From assembly GCF_934754915.1 (NCBI RefSeq), contig NZ_CAKVKB010000005.1, positions 10,103 through 74,102 of the forward strand: a stretch of 64,000 nt of DNA, written 5' to 3'. The notes beneath the pieces were generated by a model. It did not search any database. It saw only the letters and a program-made list of their open reading frames with translations, and was not told the DNA's origin. A program made the translations under genes and the position numbers. The stretch is from an uncultured Clostridium sp. (lineage in GTDB: Bacteria; Bacillota; Clostridia; Clostridiales; Clostridiaceae). Shown piece after piece: positions 36,462-44,337 of this stretch (the first letter of the stretch is position 1; each line of letters starts with the position of its first letter).

Positions 36462-37019
36462 ATGAACTATAATGTTAAAAAACTTATAAAATCTGATTAT
36501 ATGAGATATAAACAAGATTACAGTAAATTCAGCCTGATAAAAGAATTCTTTTTCAATAAAGGGTTTAGATTTTCTGTTATTTTGAGAATGTGCAAACATT
36601 ATGAAGATAAAAAATACAGATGCCTGTTTTTTAGAATAATAAAAAAAGTTCTATTTATAAATTTTAAAACCATTGAAATTCCATATAACCTTACTATCGG
36701 AAAAGGACTTTATCTTGGACATTTTTCTGGAATAACAATCAATCCGGATGCAATAATAGGAGATAATGTAAATATTCATAAAGGAGTTACTATTGGTCAA
36801 GAAAATCGTGGTAAAAGAAAAGGTTCCCCAAAAATAGGAAATAAAGTATGGATTGGCGTTAATTCTACTTTAGTTGGAAATATAACAATCGGAAACAATG
36901 TTCTAATCGCTCCAAACAGTTTCATAAATTTTGATGTTCCCTCCAATTCAATAGTCGTGAATAATTTGATAAAGCCCTGCAATAATGCTACTGATGAATA
37001 TATTGTAAATCTGACATGA
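36462..37019 (+). CDS. Serine-acetyltransferase-like hexapeptide acyltransferase
   Basis: The protein has 185 residues. After a helical N-terminus it has a left-handed beta-helix with hexapeptide repeats: IGKGLYLGHFSGITINPDAIIG, VNIHKGVTIGQENRGKRKG, KIGNKVWIGVNSTLVGNITIG, NVLIAPNSF. His in LGHFSG and NIHKG fit the catalytic pair of CysE-like enzymes. Short members lacking the full CysE N-domain usually O-acetylate polysaccharide sugars (WcaB-like), which fits the neighbouring EPS locus. Ribosome site GGAGATATATTT. Confidence 0.82.
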   Translation: MNYNVKKLIKSDYMRYKQDYSKFSLIKEFFFNKGFRFSVILRMCKHYEDKKYRCLFFRIIKKVLFINFKTIEIPYNLTIGKGLYLGHFSGITINPDAIIGDNVNIHKGVTIGQENRGKRKGSPKIGNKVWIGVNSTLVGNITIGNNVLIAPNSFINFDVPSNSIVVNNLIKPCNNATDEYIVNLT

Positions 37020-37035
37020 TGGAGACTTTTTCAAT

Positions 37036-37084
37036 GGGGCGTAATATTTCATCATTTCTATAATTCTATATTTAATTACGCCCC
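37036..37084. terminator. Convergent terminator with GC-rich stem
   Basis: GGGGCGTAAT (37036-37045) and ATTACGCCCC (37075-37084) pair perfectly around a 29-nt loop, followed by TTTAT. It lies between convergent genes. The GC content of the stem is notable in this AT-rich DNA. Confidence 0.6.
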
Positions 37085-37100
37085 TTTATCATTCAATTTG

Positions 37101-37433
37101 CTAATTAGTTGATTCTATTTCTGATATGACAGATTCTACAGCTTTTATAATATCATCATTGCTTAATTCTGATTGAGGAATTATTATATTTATATTTTTA
37201 TTATTATCAGGTATCATTTTTACATTATTTATAGTAATACTGTCTATTTTATTTTCTTCTGCTTCATAAGGAGCATGTTTTATCTGACTGTGAACATATG
37301 CAGAATCATAGTTATCTTTCAATTCATCAGTCAAATCATTAGTTACCTTTGGAATATCCTCCTTTTTAGCATATTCATTTTTTATATATGATAAAATCTT
37401 TGCAGTTAGTGCTTTTACATTACTCAAATCCAT
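37101..37433 (-). CDS. 110-residue protein sharing the N-terminal module of the 683-residue protein
   Basis: The N-terminus, VKALTAKILSYIKNEYAKKEDI, parallels IKILVKEILDYIKYKYVSKKEI of the protein at 34210-36261. The rest contains a short linker and IDSITINNVKMIPDNNKNINI, the type of strand seen in phage baseplate/tail-fibre linkers, and ends SNDDIIKAVESVISEIESTN. No signal peptide. The start has GTGAGGG. The function is unknown; the shared N-module may be an assembly or docking segment. Confidence 0.6.
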   Translation of the reverse strand: MDLSNVKALTAKILSYIKNEYAKKEDIPKVTNDLTDELKDNYDSAYVHSQIKHAPYEAEENKIDSITINNVKMIPDNNKNINIIIPQSELSNDDIIKAVESVISEIESTN

Positions 37434-37656
37434 ATATAATCCCTCACTTTTTACATATCTTATATTATTAAAGTATGTTTTATAATTATTTTTGACTATA
37501 AATTATGTTGATTTATTCAAAAATCATTGTACTATTTTAAACAATAAAATCTTTTATCATTTTACTCCTATTGAAAGCATTACTATATTTTTGAATATTA
37601 TATTTAAAGAAATAATATATGTATATTAACGTCTATTTGAATTGGAGGGAAAAATT

Positions 37657-38721
37657 TTGAATGAAAGAAAGTATTCATTAGATTCACTAAAATTTCTATG
37701 TATCTTTGGAGTAGTGTTTGTACATGGCACATTGATAGGGCAGATGGAATGGGGACTTACAGGTAAAATCATAAATACCATCGCAAGAGTTTGTGTTCCT
37801 TTATTTTTTATTACAACAGGATATTTTTTTTATAATAAATGTACTAAACAATATAGCAGAAAATATACTTTAAATCTTATTAAGACCTTTATAACATGGA
37901 CTGGCATTTATATTCTTTATAGTGTAATAATAATTACTATGTCTAACATAACAAATTTCAAAGATTTATTTTATAATATCCACAATTACTTTTACCAGTT
38001 TCATATACGTGATATATATTATGGAACTGGAATCGTAAAATATCACTTATGGTATTTATCAGCTATGATTCTTATAATTCCAATACTGCATTTTTTAATT
38101 AGTAAGAGTTTATTAACTAAAGCATTAATCCTATCCTTTATATTAAATATTATAGGAATTTTAATTCCTGTTTTAACAAATATACCTTTCTGGCGTGTAA
38201 GAGATGGAGTATTTTATGGATTATTTTATTGTATATTGGGCGCATTTATAAAGAAAAAAGAATCAGTACTTCTCAATATTACAGAGAAAATTTCCAATTT
38301 CAAATATTCTGTAGCAATAATTCTTCTGTTTTGTGTAATGATATGCGAACGATTTATGTATATCTTTTTATTCAGTAATTCTGGAAATTACTTTTTTTCA
38401 ACAATTCCACTATCTGTTTTAATTTTTATCTTCTTCTTAAAAAATAATAATATTTTAAAAAATACAATATTAAATAAATTAGGTAAACATACTTTAGGAA
38501 TCTACTTAATTCATCCATTAATTATTGACACTGTAGTATATATTGAATCTGCACTCAATATTTCATGGATATCTTCCAATGTTTTATGGCAATTAATTTA
38601 TATTCCTATTCTCATAACACTTTGCTATGTTTTTTATGAATTTTTCAACAATATCAAAAATAGAATTACTATTCATAAGTTCATATTTTCCAGAACAAAT
38701 TTAAATTCAAAGATAAATTGA
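37657..38721 (+). CDS. Acyltransferase family 3 membrane protein
   Basis: The protein has 354 residues from a TTG start at 37657, chosen because GGAGGGA ends 6 nt before it. About ten membrane helices are visible. The family hallmark is RKYSLDSLKFLCIFGVVFVHG with the conserved His in helix one, plus YHLWYLSAMIL and GIYLIHPLIID later. Members O-acylate sugars of surface polysaccharides at the membrane. With the acetyltransferase at 36462, this suggests acylated exopolysaccharide; the substrate is inferred. Confidence 0.88.
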   Translation: MNERKYSLDSLKFLCIFGVVFVHGTLIGQMEWGLTGKIINTIARVCVPLFFITTGYFFYNKCTKQYSRKYTLNLIKTFITWTGIYILYSVIIITMSNITNFKDLFYNIHNYFYQFHIRDIYYGTGIVKYHLWYLSAMILIIPILHFLISKSLLTKALILSFILNIIGILIPVLTNIPFWRVRDGVFYGLFYCILGAFIKKKESVLLNITEKISNFKYSVAIILLFCVMICERFMYIFLFSNSGNYFFSTIPLSVLIFIFFLKNNNILKNTILNKLGKHTLGIYLIHPLIIDTVVYIESALNISWISSNVLWQLIYIPILITLCYVFYEFFNNIKNRITIHKFIFSRTNLNSKIN

Positions 38722-38817
38722 AATTATTAAACTTTATATTATTTAGCACCTATTAATCCATTAATGATATTGCTAGACTTGAATTTTAAAAATTTCTATA
38801 ATTATTTATATAAAAAA

Positions 38818-38850
38818 GGAAGAATTCAAAGTTTCTGAATTCTTCCTTTC
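38818..38850 (+). terminator. Rho-independent terminator after the acyltransferase gene
   Basis: GGAAGAATTCA (38818-38828) and TGAATTCTTCC (38836-38846) form a perfect 11-bp stem followed by TTTC. The remaining ~140 nt up to the operator-like box at 38989 are AT-rich with no feature I can support. Confidence 0.75.
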
Positions 38851-38988
38851 TCATATGCTTAAGTATAAAATCAAAAATTAAAAACAACAAAGCTCCCACT
38901 GCTTTTTCTATATTAATAGCTAAAAATTTTCAGATACTTCTTTCCATTATATTCCTTTATTCTGAGAAGTTTCAAAAAAATTTTAAAA

Positions 38989-39003
38989 CGATAATGATTT
39001 TCA
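38989..39003. promoter_or_regulatory. Fur-family operator-like box upstream of the S4 paralog
   Basis: CGATAATGATTTTCA fits the 7-1-7 pattern TGATAAT-N-ATTATCA with two mismatches; the longer 19-bp Fur consensus is matched at 15 positions. It abuts the -35 element at 39004. Fur, Zur and PerR boxes resemble one another, so the regulator is not settled. Confidence 0.5.
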
Positions 39004-39032
39004 TTTACATCTTTGTTTTTTTGTGTTATATT
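39004..39032 (+). promoter_or_regulatory. Promoter of the stand-alone S4 gene
   Basis: TTTACA (39004-39009), a 17-nt spacer and TATATT (39027-39032) lie about 60 nt before the ATG at 39091. Confidence 0.55.
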
Positions 39033-39090
39033 AGTTATGGGCTTAATTTTATCGCGGCAAATCTTTAGAAAATACGGAGATGATAAAAAT

Positions 39091-39690
39091 ATGGCAAAAA
39101 TGATGGGACCAAGATTTAAGTTATGTAGAAGATTGGGATTAAATGTAAACGGTCATCCAAAAGCAATGAAAAGAGCTGGAAATGGTTCAGCAAGAGATTC
39201 AAAGAAATTATCTGCTTATGGTGCACAATTATTAGAAAAGCAGAGATTAAGAGCTTATTATGGAGTTATGGAAAAGCAGTTTGCTACATATGCAAAAAAA
39301 GCATTTAAAGATAAAGATCAGACTGGTTATGCTCTAATAAAAAGACTTGAATGTAGACTTGATAATATAGTTTACAGACTTGGCTTTGCAAGTTCATTAG
39401 CTCAAGCTCGCCAAATGGTTGTACATGGACACATTTTAGTTAATGGAGAAAAGGTAAATATACCTTCTTTCAATGTTAACATAGGTGATGTTGTTGCTTT
39501 AAGAGAAAAATCTCAAAAGAACGAAATGTTCAGAGAAAATTTCTTATCTAACATACTTAATGTCTATCCTTATTTAACTAAGAATGAAGCTGAATTTTCT
39601 GGAAGTCTTGTACGATTCCCAGAAAGAAATGAAGTTCCAATTCAAATTAATGATTCATTAGTAGTAGAATACTACTCAAAATTATTCTAA
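39091..39690 (+). CDS. rpsD: 30S ribosomal protein S4, stand-alone paralog without zinc cysteines
   Basis: The protein has 199 residues from the ATG at 39091 (GGAG upstream; the longer in-frame extension has no ribosome site). It has the S4 N-terminal domain ([26 protein letters not shown]) and the S4 RNA-binding fold ([32 protein letters not shown]). The N-terminus, [19 protein letters not shown], has only one Cys and not the four-Cys zinc ribbon seen in other clostridial S4 proteins. It is alone, not in a ribosomal operon, so it is probably a second, alternative S4. S4 nucleates 30S assembly. The Fur-like box suggests metal-linked control. Confidence 0.88.
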   Translation: MAKMMGPRFKLCRRLGLNVNGHPKAMKRAGNGSARDSKKLSAYGAQLLEKQRLRAYYGVMEKQFATYAKKAFKDKDQTGYALIKRLECRLDNIVYRLGFASSLAQARQMVVHGHILVNGEKVNIPSFNVNIGDVVALREKSQKNEMFRENFLSNILNVYPYLTKNEAEFSGSLVRFPERNEVPIQINDSLVVEYYSKLF

Positions 39691-39733
39691 TTAAAATCTA
39701 AACTCTTTAGAAATTATTGTGTATTTCTAAGAA

Positions 39734-39769
39734 ATCTTATGAAAGAGATTCCATCCTCTTTCATAAGAT
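39734..39769 (+). terminator. Hairpin after rpsD
   Basis: A perfect 14-bp inverted repeat, ATCTTATGAAAGAG (39734-39747) and CTCTTTCATAAGAT (39756-39769), follows the rpsD stop by about 45 nt. The downstream T-run is short. Confidence 0.6.
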
Positions 39770-39896
39770 AAACTCTTTAATCTAGTTATTAGTAAGCTTT
39801 GCAAAAAGTTTATTGATATATATAAAGCAATGATGCTATATTATTCTAATTGCCATTAATAGTATACGCATTAAATTACAAACTCCAAATACAAAA

Positions 39897-39945
39897 AGCA
39901 CATATATTAACTTTTGGTGCACAACAAAAGTTAACCATATGTGCT
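39897..39945. terminator. Bidirectional terminator between rpsD and the molybdopterin operon
   Basis: AGCACATAT-TTAACTTTTG (39897-39916) pairs with CAAAAGTTAAC-ATATGTGCT (39925-39945) with a small bulge, flanked by A-run and T-run, so it can end both convergent transcripts. Confidence 0.75.
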
Positions 39946-39960
39946 TTTACTCTATATATT

Positions 39961-40452
39961 TTATTTTCTTGCGCAATTTGATTCAATACCTTTTAATATT
40001 TTCAATCCATGATCTAATTCGCTTATTATATATTCTAAACATTCATTCACTGCTTTGGGGCTTCCTGGCATATTTATTATTAATGTTTCTTTCCTTATTC
40101 CAGCCGTAGCACGGCTTAACATAGCACGCTTAGTTATTGACAGACTATATGCTCTCATTGCTTCAGGTATTCCTGGTACAATTCTTTCACATATGTCCAT
40201 CGTCGCTTCAGGTGTCCAGTCTCTTGGTGAAAATCCTGTTCCACCTGTTGTCAAAATAAGATCAGCTATATTTTCATCTGCTATTCTCTTCATTTCATCT
40301 GAAAGCAATTTTCTTTCATCTGGAAGAATTATTTTATGCACTACCTCATATCCATATTCTTTTACTATCTTTTCAATTTCAGCACCACTTTTATCTTCTC
40401 TTTTACCTTCATATCCACTATCACTTGAAGTTATCACCGCTACTCTGAACAT
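39961..40452 (-). CDS. moaB: Molybdenum cofactor biosynthesis protein MoaB/MogA
   Basis: The protein has 163 residues and the MoCF-binding fold: VAVITSSDSGYEGKREDKSG, then LILTTGGTGFSPRDWTPEATMDI, the molybdopterin-binding Gly-rich loop, and NMPGSPKAVNECLEYI. MogA-type proteins adenylylate molybdopterin before metal insertion. It is the last gene of the leftward operon and overlaps the MOSC gene by 13 nt. Confidence 0.9.
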   Translation of the reverse strand: MFRVAVITSSDSGYEGKREDKSGAEIEKIVKEYGYEVVHKIILPDERKLLSDEMKRIADENIADLILTTGGTGFSPRDWTPEATMDICERIVPGIPEAMRAYSLSITKRAMLSRATAGIRKETLIINMPGSPKAVNECLEYIISELDHGLKILKGIESNCARK

Positions 40453-40874
40453 ACTATAAACTCATCTCCCACTCTTATTTTTCCACCATGAATCACTCTT
40501 GTGAACACTCCTTCTCTTGGCATTATGCAGTCCCCAACTCTATGAAATATTTCACAATGTGAATGACATTGTTTTCCTACCTGTGTCAATTCAAGTATTA
40601 CATCATTACATTTAAATTTTGTTCCTACTGGAAATGTCTTAAAATCATATCCTTCAATTAAAAGATTTTCGCCAAAATCACCATCTTTTACATTTCCGCC
40701 TCTTTCATTAAATTCTTTAACTCTGTCATAAGAAAGCAGACTCACCTGTCTGTGCCAATTTCCTCCATGTGCATCATTTTCTAATCCATATCCTTCAATA
40801 ATATTACATTCTTTAATATTTTTCTTAACTGTTCCTCTTTTTTCACTTATGCAAACTGCTATTACTCTTCCCAT
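40440..40874 (-). CDS. MOSC domain protein
   Basis: The protein has 144 residues. The MOSC pattern is DAHGGNWHRQVSLLSYDRV and DFGENLLIEGYDFKTFPVGTKF, with LTQVGKQCHSHCEIF carrying the conserved Cys that is thought to bind sulfur or molybdopterin ligands. Short stand-alone MOSC proteins like this are common next to moaB and moaA in clostridia and may carry sulfur to the molybdenum cofactor. Exact role not established. Confidence 0.88.
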   Translation of the reverse strand: MGRVIAVCISEKRGTVKKNIKECNIIEGYGLENDAHGGNWHRQVSLLSYDRVKEFNERGGNVKDGDFGENLLIEGYDFKTFPVGTKFKCNDVILELTQVGKQCHSHCEIFHRVGDCIMPREGVFTRVIHGGKIRVGDEFIVCSE

Positions 40875-40929
40875 TGTTTACGCCTCTTCCTAATTCTTTC
40901 TTCTAATTTTTAAGCATATAAAATTAAAT

Positions 40930-41913
40930 TTATCCACCTATTTGAGACATTCTTCTGTGTTCAATATTTTCTTCTTCATTCTTAACAAGTTTAAAGTTAT
41001 GACTTTTAGGTTTATTATATATTGTTGATTTTATGACTTCCATTATTTCTTCATCACTATTTCCATTTCTCAGCATCTTTCTAAGATCTATACCTGTTTC
41101 ATATTGAAGACATGCTTTTAAAAATCCTTCACATGTAAGTCTTACTCTATTACAATTTTCACAAAACCTATGACTTATTGCGCTTATAAAACCAATCTTA
41201 CCTTTATATCCTTCAAGACTATAATAATTACTAGGTCCATTACCCATCTTTTTATTATATGGAATAAGTTTTCCTATTTTGTTTTCTATTAAGGACATTA
41301 TTTCTTCATCATTAAGTCCCTTTATGTCTTTACCAAGTCCTATAGGCATCATTTCTATAAATCGTATGCTTAAATCTTCATTCTTACATAATTTTATTAA
41401 ATCAATAATTTCATCTTCATTTTTTCCTTTTATAGGAACACAATTAAGCTTAACTTTCAGATGTTTATATTGCAGGGATTTTCTTATTCCTCTAAGTACC
41501 TTTTCCACATCTCCAATACGGGTAAGTTCTTTATATGTATCTTTTTTTAAAGTATCAATACTCACATTAACAGCATCAAGACCTGATTTTACAAGATTAT
41601 CAATCTGTTCTTCAAGAAGTATTCCATTTGTAGTCAGTGTCACATTGTCAATTCCATCTATTTTTTTTATGCTCCTAATTAATTTATATGCATCTTTTCT
41701 TACAAGAGGTTCTCCTCCCGTAATTTTCACTTTACTTATACCCACCTTAGAAAATAATGTACATAACCTCATTATTTCTTCATAAGACAAAACATCATCA
41801 TGTTTAATTAAATTTATTCCATCTTCTGGCATGCAATACACACATCTAAGATTACATCTATCTGTAATAGAAATTCTAATATAATCTATTTTTCTTTTGT
41901 ATACATCTTTCAT
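40930..41913 (-). CDS. moaA: GTP 3',8-cyclase
   Basis: The radical SAM enzyme starts molybdopterin synthesis from GTP. It has 327 residues. The first cluster is DRCNLRCVYCMPEDG (C-x3-C-x2-C, near 18-26). The second is RFCENCNRVRLTCEGFLKAC with C-x2-C and a third Cys 13 residues on. GGEPLVRKD and the arginines of NRVRL are conserved. The C-terminal double-Gly tail that is needed for activity is present as MSQIGG. Confidence 0.94.
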   Translation of the reverse strand: MKDVYKRKIDYIRISITDRCNLRCVYCMPEDGINLIKHDDVLSYEEIMRLCTLFSKVGISKVKITGGEPLVRKDAYKLIRSIKKIDGIDNVTLTTNGILLEEQIDNLVKSGLDAVNVSIDTLKKDTYKELTRIGDVEKVLRGIRKSLQYKHLKVKLNCVPIKGKNEDEIIDLIKLCKNEDLSIRFIEMMPIGLGKDIKGLNDEEIMSLIENKIGKLIPYNKKMGNGPSNYYSLEGYKGKIGFISAISHRFCENCNRVRLTCEGFLKACLQYETGIDLRKMLRNGNSDEEIMEVIKSTIYNKPKSHNFKLVKNEEENIEHRRMSQIGG

Positions 41914-41916
41914 ACA

Positions 41917-42134
41917 TTATTGCACCACCCTATAATAATATTCTAAAACAAAATCTGCCATTTCATTTGTATTATTTAAATCAAGAATCTTTATTTTATC
42001 TTGTTTTTCAATATTTTTAATCATAGTATCAGTTGCCAGTGCAAGAAAACTTTCCTTTTTACAGATACTGTTTTCTGAATTTCCCTTTCTTACAATTTCA
42101 AGTTTAGGATACTCGAATTTTTAAAACCTTCAAG
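41917..42134 (-). pseudogene. mobB: mobB remnant (3' fragment with frameshift)
   Basis: Reading leftward, codons for LEGFKNS run to about 42114; then one base is missing and the frame continues as EYPKLEIVRKGNSE, ICKKESFLALATD and on to a stop at 41917. This is the C-terminal third of MobB (molybdopterin-guanine dinucleotide synthesis GTPase; normal length about 165). Restoring one G gives LEGFKNSEYPKLEIVRKG. The Walker A part is gone: an in-frame stop lies immediately upstream. There is no start codon or ribosome site. Confidence 0.7.
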
Positions 42135-42152
42135 ATTACCACACTATTTTTA

Positions 42153-42635
42153 TTATTTTTCATTTATGAAATCTCCACTTTTTCCACCTGTTTTTCGTGC
42201 TAAATGCACTTCTGTGATTTCCATGGTCTTATCAATAGCCTTACACATATCATATATAGTGAGTAATGCAATATTTACCCCTGTAAGAGCCTCCATTTCA
42301 ACTCCTGTTTTTCCAGTAACTTTTGCAGTACATACTGCTTCAATATAATTATCTTCTTCATTTATATTAAAATCTACACTGCATTTGGTTATCATAAGAG
42401 GATGGCACATAGGAATTAATTCTGAAGTTTTTTTAGTTCCCATTATTCCAGCAACTCGTGCAACACCGAGAACATCTCCCTTTTCAACTGTATTATTTAT
42501 TATTGCATCAATAACAGCTTTGTTTACATATATTTTTCCTTTAGCTGTTGCAGTTCTTTTGGTTATATTTTTTTCTGAAACATCAACCATTATAGCATTT
42601 CCATTAGAATCAAAATGAGTTAGTTTATTTCCCAT
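42153..42635 (-). CDS. moaC: Cyclic pyranopterin monophosphate synthase
   Basis: The enzyme converts the MoaA product to cyclic pyranopterin monophosphate. It has 160 residues from the ATG at 42635 (GGAG 11 nt upstream; an earlier ATG touches that site and is unlikely). Motifs: [45 protein letters not shown] with the catalytic His, [27 protein letters not shown] and [10 protein letters not shown]. Confidence 0.94.
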   Translation of the reverse strand: MGNKLTHFDSNGNAIMVDVSEKNITKRTATAKGKIYVNKAVIDAIINNTVEKGDVLGVARVAGIMGTKKTSELIPMCHPLMITKCSVDFNINEEDNYIEAVCTAKVTGKTGVEMEALTGVNIALLTIYDMCKAIDKTMEITEVHLARKTGGKSGDFINEK

Positions 42636-42747
42636 ATGTTTTTTCATCTCCTGTCTTATATATAATATGCCAATTATAGAACTTCATTTTTTAACATATG
42701 ATATTTTTACCAAAAACATCATATCATCCAATCACTTCTAATATAGA

Positions 42748-42891
42748 TTATATTAAAATTACATCTACTTTGTCACCTTTGTTTAATTTTGAAGTTCCAG
42801 ATTTTATATCTATTAATACATTACATCCTGTTGGAGGTTTTGCTTCTGTCATTATTGAAACTGCTTCTTCAAGTTGTATTCTTAATTTCAT
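42748..42891 (-). CDS. Small 47-residue protein of the molybdopterin operon
   Basis: The reading frame starts with the ATG at 42891, with AAAGGAG 12 nt upstream, immediately after the MoeA-like gene stop. It encodes a soluble peptide (MKLRIQLEEAVSI, then PPTGCNVLIDIKSG, ending LNKGDKVDVILI). The end looks like the last strand of a small beta barrel, but I do not recognise a family. It is in the operon by position and likely translated. Confidence 0.5.
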   Translation of the reverse strand: MKLRIQLEEAVSIMTEAKPPTGCNVLIDIKSGTSKLNKGDKVDVILI

Positions 42892-42895
42892 AATA

Positions 42896-43924
42896 TTATT
42901 GTGCTCCTTTACCAAACTCACATCTAGGATATGTACATACCTTACATGAGAAACACAGACCTCCATGGCCCATTCTGCTTATTTCTTTCTTAGTTACCCT
43001 TACTCCTGCTGCTATTCTTGGAAGCACTAAATCAAATACTGTTGCTTTAGAATACATTACACAGCCTGGAAGTCCCATAATAGGTGTTCCATCTTCAAAA
43101 TATCCTAAAAGGAACATTGCTCCTGGTAAAACTGGTGCTCCATAAGTAATAATTTCTGCTCCACTTTTTTTAATTGCTCCCGGAGTTAGGTCATCAGGAT
43201 CCACACTCATGCCTCCTGTACATAAAATCATATCAGCTCCACTTTCTTTTATTTCTTTTATAGCATTTATAATCATATCATTATCATCATTTACAACTTT
43301 ATGCCAGCATACTTCAATTCCATATTCCTTAAGTTTCTCTATTATTACAGGTGTAAATGTATCTTTTATTCTTCCGTGATATACTTCACTTCCAGTTGTA
43401 ACAACACCTGCTTTCATTTTTTTATAAGGAATAAGTTCTAAAAGAGGTTTATCTCCTGCTATCTTTTTTGCTTCTTCTAATTTACTTTCTTCAATAATAA
43501 GAGGGATTACTCTTGTTCCTGCTAATTTGTCGCCTTTCTTTACAGCATAGTTTGTATGTCTTGTTGCTATCATTATTTCATCAAGTTCGTTTATTTTATC
43601 AAGACGCTCCACATCAACTCTGAATAATCCTTCACAGTCAGCTATTAATTCAATTTTTCCTTCTTTTATTTCGGTTCCTTTCATATAGTCGTTTTTACAT
43701 ATGTTAAAAAGAATTTCTGCAGCTTCATTTTCATGAAACATTCCTTCTTTCTTTTCCCATATATAAAGATGCTCTTTGCCAAGAGAAAGAAGTACTGGTA
43801 TGTCTTCTTCTTTCACTATATGACCTTTTCTAAATGGTGTATCTTTTACTACATCTTTTACAATTCTTGTTATATCATGACATAATATATGTCCTACAGC
43901 ATCTACTGTATTTATCATTTTCAT
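42896..43924 (-). CDS. MoeA/MogA-like molybdopterin-binding protein with C-terminal Cys motif
   Basis: The protein has 342 residues. The central MoCF-binding domain is visible: AGVVTTGSEVYHGRIKDTFTPVI and DMILCTGGMSVDPDDLTPGAI, then GAPVLPGAMFLLGYFEDGTPIMGLPGC. The N-terminal region resembles MoeA domains. The C-terminus ends GGLCFSCKVCTYPRCEFGKG, a four-Cys C-x2-C-x4-C type cluster that may bind metal. Such proteins occur in clostridial molybdoenzyme operons; a role in metal insertion or cofactor handling is inferred. Confidence 0.85.
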   Translation of the reverse strand: MKMINTVDAVGHILCHDITRIVKDVVKDTPFRKGHIVKEEDIPVLLSLGKEHLYIWEKKEGMFHENEAAEILFNICKNDYMKGTEIKEGKIELIADCEGLFRVDVERLDKINELDEIMIATRHTNYAVKKGDKLAGTRVIPLIIEESKLEEAKKIAGDKPLLELIPYKKMKAGVVTTGSEVYHGRIKDTFTPVIIEKLKEYGIEVCWHKVVNDDNDMIINAIKEIKESGADMILCTGGMSVDPDDLTPGAIKKSGAEIITYGAPVLPGAMFLLGYFEDGTPIMGLPGCVMYSKATVFDLVLPRIAAGVRVTKKEISRMGHGGLCFSCKVCTYPRCEFGKGAQ

Positions 43925-43948
43925 ATGTAATCATCCTTTTTTAAACTT

Positions 43949-44164
43949 TTATAAAATAGATATTTTTCGCAACATCTTGCTTTTTAATTTTCCATTTACT
44001 CTATTTACAAGAGAAGTAAGCCTATAATAATTATTATCTATCATTTCTTTTATATATGGAAGACATTCTTTTGAATATATTCCTTCTAATGGATATATTC
44101 TTTCCTCTGGATCTTTAAATACAATACACATATTTACATAGATATAACCTTCTAAATAAATAAT
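43949..44164 (-). pseudogene. mobA: mobA remnant (3' fragment)
   Basis: The open frame from about 44164 to the stop at 43949 encodes ERIYPLEGIYSKECLPYIKEMIDNNYYRLTSL, the conserved C-terminal 'PL-GIYSK-CLP' region of MobA (molybdenum cofactor guanylyltransferase, about 200 residues). The N-terminal GTP-binding LAGGxSxRMG part is absent upstream. An ATG at 44131 could in principle give 60 residues, but the catalytic half would be missing. Confidence 0.65.
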
Positions 44165-44278
44165 TTATTAATCGTTTTTGTAGCTCTTAACAAGCATTTT
44201 TGCCTTTCCATACCTCTTTAATCCATTGGTATGACTAGGTTTCAGTTTTAAAAAATTCTATAATTTCCTGTACGTTTA

Positions 44279-44323
44279 AAGAATGGTGCATTCACTAAAA
44301 TATTTAATGAATGCACCATTCTT
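44279..44323 (-). terminator. Terminator after aspS
   Basis: AAGAATGGTGCATTC (44279-44293) and GAATGCACCATTCTT (44309-44323) form a perfect 15-bp stem directly after the aspS stop. Confidence 0.75.
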
Positions 44324-44337
44324 ATTTAAGATAATTC

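Noticed and set aside
34210..37433. Prophage remnant
   Set aside because: Only two tail-fibre-like proteins are present, without any other phage gene or attachment site, and they lie among sugar acyltransferase genes; kept as a finding but not called a prophage.
43949..44131. A functional 60-residue protein
   Set aside because: It matches only the C-terminal part of MobA and lacks the GTP-binding half, so it is better explained as a remnant.
44190..44240. CATACC/GGTATG hairpin and a short frame reading TNGLKRYGKAKMLVKSYKND
   Set aside because: No ribosome site with a proper start, no recognisable family, and the hairpin stem is only 6 bp; not enough to call a gene or tRNA remnant.
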